From Vitis vinifera (taxonomy: Eukaryota > Streptophyta > Magnoliopsida > Vitales > Vitaceae): 64,000 bases of DNA. Of the stretch, positions 57,519-64,000 are shown one piece after another. The position numbers and the translations under genes were made by a program. The notes under the pieces are model-generated. The model saw only the letters and a list, made by a program, of their open reading frames with translations. It was not told the DNA's origin and ran no database searches. The stretch covers positions 36,230,001 through 36,294,000 of the forward strand of contig NC_081822.1 of assembly GCF_030704535.1 (NCBI RefSeq), written 5' to 3'. How positions within the stretch are numbered: the stretch's first letter is position 1; each line of letters begins with the position of its first letter.

Positions 57519-60500
57519 AAGGCGACCAACCAGAGCGGACCGTCAAACAAATATCTCAGAGGATCCAAGCGAGATATCAAATGCACGGAATACTCGGTCA
57601 TGTAATGTCTCAATCGGCGAGTGGCCCAAACCAATGCCAAACAATAACGCTCAATCATGACATATCTCGTCTCGTAGTCTAACATCCTCTTACTCAGATA
57701 ATAAATGGCTTGATCCTTGCCCGAAGCATCGAGCTGAGCTAACATGCATCCCAAAGCCACGTCTGAGACAGACAAGTATAGGAGTAGAGGACGGCCTGGT
57801 GTAGGAGGCGCCAACACTGGAGGCGACAACAAGTACTCTCTGATCCTCTCAAATGCGCGCTGACACTGATCATCCCAAACAGTAGGTTGACTCTTCCTCA
57901 AGAGTCGGAAAATGGGCTCACAAATGTCTGTCAATCTGGCATTGAATCTGCTGATGTACTGAAGTCTGCCCAGGAAGCCTCTGACCTCCCTCTCGGTCCT
58001 CGGTGCAGGCATGTCAAGGATGGCTCTAATCTTGTCCGGATCTACCTCTATGCCTCGCTCACTGACCATGTATCCCAAGAGTTTCCCAGAAGTCACTCCG
58101 AAAGTGCACTTCTTGGGATTCAGTCTCAATCTGAACTGTCTGATCCTCTCAAAGAACCTCTCCAAGGCTGCCAAATGATCTGATCTATCTCGGGATTTCA
58201 CTATCATGTCGTCTACGTAAACCTCGACATCCCGATGCATCATGTCATGGAAGAGTGTGGTCGCTGCTCTCTGATATGTGGCTCCTGCGTTCTTCAATCC
58301 GAATGGCATGACTCTATAGCAATAAGTGCCCCACTCGGTAATGAAGGACGTCTTCTCCATGTCCTCTGGAGGCATCAAGATCTGACTGTATCCGGAAAAT
58401 CCGTCCATAAAGGACAACATCGAATGACCTGCCGTACTGTCAACTAGCATGTCGATGTGTGGAAGAGGAAAATCATCCTTAGGACTGGCCTTGTTGAGAT
58501 CTCGGAAATCAACACAGACTCTCACCTTGCCGTCCTTCTTGGGAACAGGGACGACATTGGCCAGCCACTCCGGGTACTCAACCACTGATAAGAATCCTAC
58601 ACTAAGCTGCTTCTGGATCTCTTCTTTCACCTGCAAGCTCCAACGAGGGTGCAATCGTCTCAACTTCTGCTTAACCGGTCGGGCCTGGGGCAGAAGTGGC
58701 AAACGATGCTGGACGATAGATGGATCAAGGCCTGGCATGTCCTCATAGGACCATGCGAAAACGTCCAAGTATGCTCTGAGCAACTGGATGAGGCTGTCCC
58801 TCTCATCTGTAGATAGATCTGACCCGATCCTCAACTCCCTAGGCTGATCTGTAGTGCCAAAATCAACAATCTCCGTGTCTCCTACAGCAGGTGAAACCCT
58901 CTGATCAACGGGATCCGAATCGGAAACAGAATATGAGTCATCATCTGAGTCATGCTGTGCAATCTCATCATCAATATCAAAAATCTGTGATGTGGGTGAA
59001 GATGGTGCAGATAAATCAATATCACAAGAGACAGGCAAATACTCAAAAATGCTCAAATCCATAGATGGAACATCGGAAACGATGTCAGAACGGGAGACGA
59101 ACCCCGACAGAACGTCAAATGAAAGAGGTGGGTCCATAGAGTCGGACGCTCCCTCAACAATGCCAACATGGCTATCAATCAAATCATAAAAAACTATAGG
59201 GTCCTCAACAGACTCCAGAGCAGGGGCAGTCAGGCTCTCCTCGGCAAGCTCGATGGCGGATACCCCGAAAAGATCGAATGATGAAGCAAGCCCAGGATGA
59301 ACAGTCTCCTCAATCTGGCTCATGCTCAGGGCGAGCATCTCGTCGATGTACTCGTCGTGTGGGGCGGCTCCGTCCACTATGTCCCCGACCTCATCAAAGG
59401 TCCCATGCTCATCGGTCTCGTCCGGGAAGCAAAGCGTCATAAGGCTAGTGCGATCTGGAGAAGAAGGAGCAATCAACACAGAAGTCGAAGGACCAGGGGC
59501 TCCGTCTCCCAATCGTAACTGCTGGACAAGGCGCTGAAGCTCAACCTCCTGGGTGGTACTAAGTCCGCCAATGATCACGTCTGCGCGGGTCAATGGCTCT
59601 GATGCCCTCACAAAGTAATCAGATAAGCTCATGGTGTATGGGCGAAGAGGATAGTCGAAAGGTGTATGAGTCAGCCGAGCCCTCACTCTCTCCTTGCGCA
59701 AGCGCGCCATATAGAGATAATCGGCCTCAGTGGGGATGAACCCGAGTCCGAACGGTACGTCATGATCAGGGATGGCTATGAACTCGCTCGGTCCATGCTG
59801 ACGTCGGCCCAACCCCATGCCGGGTAGATAGGACATGCTCCGCATAATATCGAGCACCACTGTGCTTCCATGCTGGTCAAAGGACATGGCCACAAAATCT
59901 CGGCAGAAATCCTCTATCTCTACGGTCTGCACCTCATCGAAGGTGAATCCAGTCAGAAAAAGATCATCATCAGTGTGACTAATCTCGAGCACAGGCTCGG
60001 CAGCAATGAACATGTCTCCCACAGACTGCACCACGACGACCTGACCATCGTGAATAAACTTCACCTTCTGATGAAGGGAAGAAGGAATGGCCCCGGCTCG
60101 GTGGATCCATGGTCGGCCCAAAAGCAGGTTAAAGGATGTAGGAATCCTTAAAACCTGGAATATAGCGACAAAAGTGGCCGAACCGATCAGTAACTCGATC
60201 TCCAATGTACCCATGACCTCCCTCCGAGTACTGTCATATGGGCGAACGGTCTGAGTAGAGGGACCGAAATCAGAAGGAGCGTATCCAAGGGCGATGGCAG
60301 TGGCAAGAGGACATACGTTCAGGGCCGAGCCATTGTCCAAAAGGACAGATGGGACTCGGCGGCCTGAACAACCGACAGATATGTAAAGCGGGCGAGTGTG
60401 GTCTGAGCCCTCCGGTGGCAAGTCATCATCGGAAAAGACAATACAAGTGGCTCTGCCAGCCGTCATCATATGAATGAGTCCCTCGGGAGTGGTCGTGGTA

Positions 60501-62797
60501 TCAACTCTGATTTGGCTCAGAGCTCGAGTCAGTGCATCCCGATGAGTACTGGAGGACGCTAAAAGGCTCCAGATAGAAATACGAGCCTGAGTGCTCTGCA
60601 ACTGCCTCAAAATCTCGTCATCCTCTGCTCTGACCTCCTCCTGGGAAGCAGATGTACCCTCAACTGGCCTAGCTGCCGCGGGAGGTGGCTGTCGCATCAC
60701 TCTACCCCCTCGGAGGATATACTGGATGTCCGGAGTCTGAGAAATATCAACATGCGGAGCTCGAACCTCCTCAACATCTGGGATCAGAATGTACGGCGCC
60801 TGAACGCTATAGCGTGTGAATGTCAAAGGCTCGGAAGTGGTAGTCTGTACAGACGCTGCCTCATGAAATAATCGGAATGGAGCAGGCATCTGTGGCTCTA
60901 GAGTCACCCCACTCGTCTCATAAATCCCAGCTGGCATGATAGGCTCTGGGTCTGGATCATCCCAACTCAACATATGGACATGATCATCAGTCTCATCAAA
61001 GTCCAAGAAATGAATACCACCAGCTGGTGGAGGAACTGCATGTGTGGTGTGGGTCGGCAACGGGTTTGTGGTCACACTCGGCTGGCCCAAGTGTACCAAA
61101 CCCTGGTCTATCAGATCCTGAATAGCGTGCCTCAGAGCGGTGCATCGATCGGTCTCATGTCCAGGCCCCTGATGATAAGCACAGTGTAAATCCATCCTGA
61201 ACTGAGCTGGAATCGGCTGAGGTAGTGGCCGAGGGGTGAGAGCAGTCAATAAACCAGCCTCCGTAAGCTTCCGAAGAGCCTGGCTCAACGGCATGCCTAT
61301 CTGCGAGAACTGCCTCTGCGTCCTCAAAGCAAACGGAGCAGAAGTCTGCTGGGCTCCAGGTCGGGGATAAGGCGCCGCAGGTCTCGCGGTGAACTGAGCA
61401 GCGTAGCATGGCTGCCCTGTGGCTGTGTAGGAGACCGCGGGTCTCTCAATGCCCTGAGTGGCATAAGAAGGTAAAACCAATGTCTGCGGCATGTGTGTCT
61501 GATCATAAACCGGACGAGGTGTCCGTGGCCTGTACTGATGAGATGCATAGGAAGAATGAGGCTCAGAAAACTGTGGGATCGGCTGATGGCGTCTGAAAGG
61601 CCTCTGACTGGATAAACTGATAGCGCCAACCTCTGTCGGTCTCGGTCCTATGAATGGTTTCTTCCCCTTAACATCACTAGGGGAAGAATCTGCCCATAAA
61701 CCTCTCGTGATGCCGTCCTCGACATCATATAAAGCCATAACCAGAGACCCAAAATCTGTGAACGGGACCCCGACTACATGTCTGGCGATCCTCGGCTGTA
61801 GGCTCCTCAAAACCATCTGAATCTGGTCTCTCTCTGATGGTCTATCCACTATCTCAGCTATCTTCCCGCGCCAGCGGGAAATGAAAGAAGAAACGGACTC
61901 CTCTGTCCTCTGCCTCAGAGCCTCGAGCTCTCTCCTCGATACGTCTACAACAGTGTTAAACGAAAACTGTCGTAGGAACTCCTGGGCCAAGTCATCCCAT
62001 GTACGGCGTCTCGAGGACTCCAGAGACGCAAACCAGCGCTGAGCCGCCCCACTCAGAGATAGGGGGAAAAGAGTGATCATCTGAGGCTCGTCTAGTCCAT
62101 GAGCCCTCATCACGGTGCTATAAAGTCTGAGGTGGAGGCGCGGACAACCAATACCAGTGTACCTCTCAATATCTGGCATCCTGAACTTAGCCGGTAAACT
62201 GGCTACCGGCATACCCCCAAAATCATCCCAAACGACGGATCCATCTGACACTCTCATCTGTCTCATACACTGCTCGATGCGGTCCATGCGCGCATGCGTG
62301 TCATCAGCGACAACGGCCTGGGCGACTGCGGGTGGAGCGATCTCAGAATGCCCGTGTAATACATATGGTGATGCCTGATGCACTGAAGGAACGGGTGGGG
62401 GTGGTGGAGGTGGGTGTGAGTCATATGGCGTCTCATCCTGAACTGTCGGTGGTCTACCCTGCTGACCACTGATATCCTGTCTGAGGCTAGCCAAAGCCTC
62501 CTGGATAGAAGCCATGGCGGCCGTGAACTGATCGACCGTGACGACCTGCTGATCCATATCTGGTGTATCTGAAACCCGAACTAATCTGCCCTCTACTCTG
62601 ATCCACGAAACTATACCCAGACTGAGAGTAAAAATCCTGATCCTGAAAGTACTCCTCCTCTGCTCTGATCCACAAAGGTATATCAAGACAAGGAACAAAG
62701 GTCCGATCCTACAAAGCACGAAGAACGGAATAAGGATATGGCTCGGGGAATGTATAGAAGAAAAGATAATCTGAACAGGAACAAGCAAAGCATCCAA
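57515..62797 (-). CDS. retrotransposon gag-protease-reverse transcriptase-RNase H
   Basis: A frame of 1760 codons on the minus strand. The likely gag start is the methionine at residue 81 (62,557), because the preceding 80 residues look like translated leader. Residues about 230-370 are the gag capsid domain (PLSLSGAAQRWFASL, FSFNTVVDVSRRELEALRQ). Residues 539-552 form a single zinc-knuckle-like C-x2-H...GH-x4-C. The aspartic protease is at about 800-905 (VPSVLLDNGSALNV). A G-patch-like motif (SYLPGMGLGRRQHG) lies at about 988-1002. A long acidic linker runs from 1030 to 1330. The reverse transcriptase is at about 1360-1580, with VPKKDGKVRVCVDFRDLNKA, FMDGFSGY and the YVDD active site (1527-1530), and the RNase H domain follows to about 1750. 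The frame shifts shortly before its stop: the last eight codons do not fit the family. Confidence 0.93.
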   Translation of the reverse strand: MDALLVPVQIIFSSIHSPSHILIPFFVLCRIGPLFLVLIYLCGSEQRRSTFRIRIFTLSLGIVSWIRVEGRLVRVSDTPDMDQQVVTVDQFTAAMASIQEALASLRQDISGQQGRPPTVQDETPYDSHPPPPPPPVPSVHQASPYVLHGHSEIAPPAVAQAVVADDTHARMDRIEQCMRQMRVSDGSVVWDDFGGMPVASLPAKFRMPDIERYTGIGCPRLHLRLYSTVMRAHGLDEPQMITLFPLSLSGAAQRWFASLESSRRRTWDDLAQEFLRQFSFNTVVDVSRRELEALRQRTEESVSSFISRWRGKIAEIVDRPSERDQIQMVLRSLQPRIARHVVGVPFTDFGSLVMALYDVEDGITRGLWADSSPSDVKGKKPFIGPRPTEVGAISLSSQRPFRRHQPIPQFSEPHSSYASHQYRPRTPRPVYDQTHMPQTLVLPSYATQGIERPAVSYTATGQPCYAAQFTARPAAPYPRPGAQQTSAPFALRTQRQFSQIGMPLSQALRKLTEAGLLTALTPRPLPQPIPAQFRMDLHCAYHQGPGHETDRCTALRHAIQDLIDQGLVHLGQPSVTTNPLPTHTTHAVPPPAGGIHFLDFDETDDHVHMLSWDDPDPEPIMPAGIYETSGVTLEPQMPAPFRLFHEAASVQTTTSEPLTFTRYSVQAPYILIPDVEEVRAPHVDISQTPDIQYILRGGRVMRQPPPAAARPVEGTSASQEEVRAEDDEILRQLQSTQARISIWSLLASSSTHRDALTRALSQIRVDTTTTPEGLIHMMTAGRATCIVFSDDDLPPEGSDHTRPLYISVGCSGRRVPSVLLDNGSALNVCPLATAIALGYAPSDFGPSTQTVRPYDSTRREVMGTLEIELLIGSATFVAIFQVLRIPTSFNLLLGRPWIHRAGAIPSSLHQKVKFIHDGQVVVVQSVGDMFIAAEPVLEISHTDDDLFLTGFTFDEVQTVEIEDFCRDFVAMSFDQHGSTVVLDIMRSMSYLPGMGLGRRQHGPSEFIAIPDHDVPFGLGFIPTEADYLYMARLRKERVRARLTHTPFDYPLRPYTMSLSDYFVRASEPLTRADVIIGGLSTTQEVELQRLVQQLRLGDGAPGPSTSVLIAPSSPDRTSLMTLCFPDETDEHGTFDEVGDIVDGAAPHDEYIDEMLALSMSQIEETVHPGLASSFDLFGVSAIELAEESLTAPALESVEDPIVFYDLIDSHVGIVEGASDSMDPPLSFDVLSGFVSRSDIVSDVPSMDLSIFEYLPVSCDIDLSAPSSPTSQIFDIDDEIAQHDSDDDSYSVSDSDPVDQRVSPAVGDTEIVDFGTTDQPRELRIGSDLSTDERDSLIQLLRAYLDVFAWSYEDMPGLDPSIVQHRLPLLPQARPVKQKLRRLHPRWSLQVKEEIQKQLSVGFLSVVEYPEWLANVVPVPKKDGKVRVCVDFRDLNKASPKDDFPLPHIDMLVDSTAGHSMLSFMDGFSGYSQILMPPEDMEKTSFITEWGTYCYRVMPFGLKNAGATYQRAATTLFHDMMHRDVEVYVDDMIVKSRDRSDHLAALERFFERIRQFRLRLNPKKCTFGVTSGKLLGYMVSERGIEVDPDKIRAILDMPAPRTEREVRGFLGRLQYISRFNARLTDICEPIFRLLRKSQPTVWDDQCQRAFERIREYLLSPPVLAPPTPGRPLLLYLSVSDVALGCMLAQLDASGKDQAIYYLSKRMLDYETRYVMIERYCLALVWATRRLRHYMTEYSVHLISRLDPLRYLFDGPLWLVAL
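57530..57548 (-). other. single-base frame break between the two pol frames
   Basis: Family conservation switches from one minus-strand frame to the next near 57,540, within the segment after LRYLF. This is consistent with loss of one base. The stop of the upstream frame and the first methionine of the downstream one overlap as ATGA (57,518-57,515). Whether this is decay or a tolerated recoding or reinitiation site cannot be told from one copy. Confidence 0.7.
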
Positions 62798-64000
62798 ATG
62801 AAGATGAGCGGTCCGACCGTACTCAAACTCGTCATGATCTCAGTGCACTCTCAACTGGAGACTAAACAGAGGGAAAATCGGATCCAAAACTGCGACTACA
62901 GAGGCACGGAAAGCCCTCAGATGCACCCACGTGTAGGGAGGGAATCCTAATCGAAGGATCTACGGCTCAACCTACAAGGTCAAGGTGGCTCTAAATGGAT
63001 AAGGGTGGACTTTAAAATATCCCTAGCAGAAGCGATCGTACCCTCCGGCGGTACGCAACCTTCTGCACGCCTCAAAAGAGACGGGGCGCTTCCATGCAAG
63101 GTGGTCATCACCTCCACACATGCACTACCTCGCATCCCAGGGGGTTTCCTATGGTGAAACCTCTCAAACTCTCAACACTCAATAGTCGGCTAGAGTGCAC
63201 AGTGAATGGTGTGGGTGCATCCGAAACCCTAAGAAGCTAAAGCAGGATATGAAACACACTGGCCACACAAATATCCATGAAACCTAGCTCCGGGCTATAC
63301 AGGTCTTCAATGATCGGTCTCCAATCGACATCAAAGTGTCACTCTCCTCCAGAATGCTCCCGTGCATCGATATAGCCCGTCGCTAGACCCTACTCCTAAT
63401 CTCTGGCTCGGTCAGAGAGCAAGCACACAGAAGGTCTCACACTTGCAATAGTGAGAACCGGGATGAAAGGGATGACCGAAACCAAGAGAGTTGGAGGTAA
63501 GGGGATATATGTGCGGCCCACATAGACAGGCAACATGCAATCATGCAGAAGAAAGGCAGTCACGCGTCATACAGTCAAGCAGAGTACAGGATATATCACT
63601 CATGTCCACACAAAAAGCTACGACTATCAGGATGAATAGCGATATGAACATCATGCTCAAAAGACGATCAAGATAATATGCCAGTCAGAGAAAACAACAT
63701 AGCCAGCTGAGTGATGTACAGCGGTGAGTGTATGCATGTGAAGTGATCAGAATAATCATGGCAAAATCAGGATCAATGTGCTAAGCAATACGAAATGATC
63801 AATCAATATAGTCAGCATGTCAAAATCTCAAATGAATATATCAATGAAGCATAGAGAAAATAGCTATCTCGGAATCCTCTATCAATACGAATCAATCATC
63901 ATAATCAGCATGTCAAATATCTCAAACAAATATATCAATGAAGCACAAAGAAAATCACTATGTCGGAATTTCCAATCAAGATAATCGACCAATCCAATCA
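62798..64000 (-). other. retrotransposon 5' leader (partial)
   Basis: Leader sequence upstream of gag on the minus strand, without LTR similarity to the 3' LTR, so the 5' LTR and primer-binding site lie further right, outside the window. A ~93-bp tandem repeat (TCAGCATGTCAAA...AATATATCAATGAAGCA) starts at about 63,812 and 63,905. Short plus-strand frames here are not supported. Confidence 0.6.

Larger units (their letters stand above)
45131..64000 (-). mobile_element. Ty3/Gypsy LTR retrotransposon of the Tat type (5' LTR outside window)
   Basis: Read on the minus strand the order is leader, gag, protease, reverse transcriptase, RNase H, second (archaeal-type) RNase H, integrase, long repeat-filled 3' region, polypurine tract and 3' LTR. 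The second RNase H before integrase and a long untranslated 3' region with tandem repeats are known hallmarks of the plant Tat/Ogre-like group. The element extends past the right edge; at least 18.9 kb is present and a complete one would be 23 kb or more with a second LTR of about 4.3 kb. The two long frames are intact apart from one break near 57,540, so the insertion is probably not very old. Confidence 0.93.

Noticed and set aside
57887..62378. Many plus-strand frames opposite gag-pol
   Set aside because: Antisense shadows of a GC-richer coding region with no motif of their own.
1..64000. CRISPR arrays, operons, bacterial-type promoters or origins
   Set aside because: The gene structure is eukaryotic throughout; the tandem arrays have no constant repeat with unique spacers.

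Overview
The window looks like nuclear DNA of a dicot plant: genes with many short exons and GT-AG introns, AT-rich spacers, and a very large LTR retrotransposon. The gene order and the retrotransposon type suggest a woody eudicot, and grapevine (Vitis) would fit, but the species is an inference. All gene models below were built by hand from reading frames, splice sites and remembered family conservation; none was checked against transcripts or a database.

Layout. 1-468 (+) is the last exon of an F-box/LRR gene. 469-7316 is AT-rich spacer with a 1.1 kb direct duplication (1252-2392 and 3514-4631). 7317-7841 (+) is an intronless DREB-type AP2/ERF transcription factor. 11541-14202 (+) is an 8-exon GT31 beta-1,3-galactosyltransferase resembling KNS4/UPEX1 (At1g33430). 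15328-22595 (+) is a 5-exon PHD-finger protein of the MS1/MMD1 family resembling At1g33420. These two genes are also neighbours in Arabidopsis and both families act in pollen development. Converging on them, 22882-31519 (-) is a 6-exon VPS9-domain Rab5 exchange factor. 33106-34871 (-) is a 5-exon DCD-domain protein. 36459-36668 (-) and 39978-40214 (-) are tandemly duplicated genes for small membrane proteins that I do not recognise, with a third broken copy near 39.4 kb.

Transposons and repeats. The VPS9-gene introns hold a non-autonomous hAT-like element (27921-28791) with a perfect 8-bp target duplication and an embedded tRNA-like sequence, a likely LINE 3' end, and several intronic tandem repeats. 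A gene-free AT-rich stretch contains a very large imperfect palindrome (about 42.9-44.2 kb, centre 43,480). From 45,131 to the right edge lies one minus-strand Ty3/Gypsy element of the Tat type. It comprises a 4.27 kb 3' LTR carrying a ~119-bp tandem array, a 6.2 kb 3' untranslated region made mostly of satellite-like arrays, an integrase and second-RNase-H reading frame, a gag-protease-RT-RNase H reading frame, and a leader. Its 5' LTR is outside the window. One reading-frame break separates the two long frames.

How it fits together. The cellular genes form no operon-like unit. The one functional link I would stress is the galactosyltransferase/PHD pair. The rest is a normal gene-rich island bordered by a large retrotransposon.
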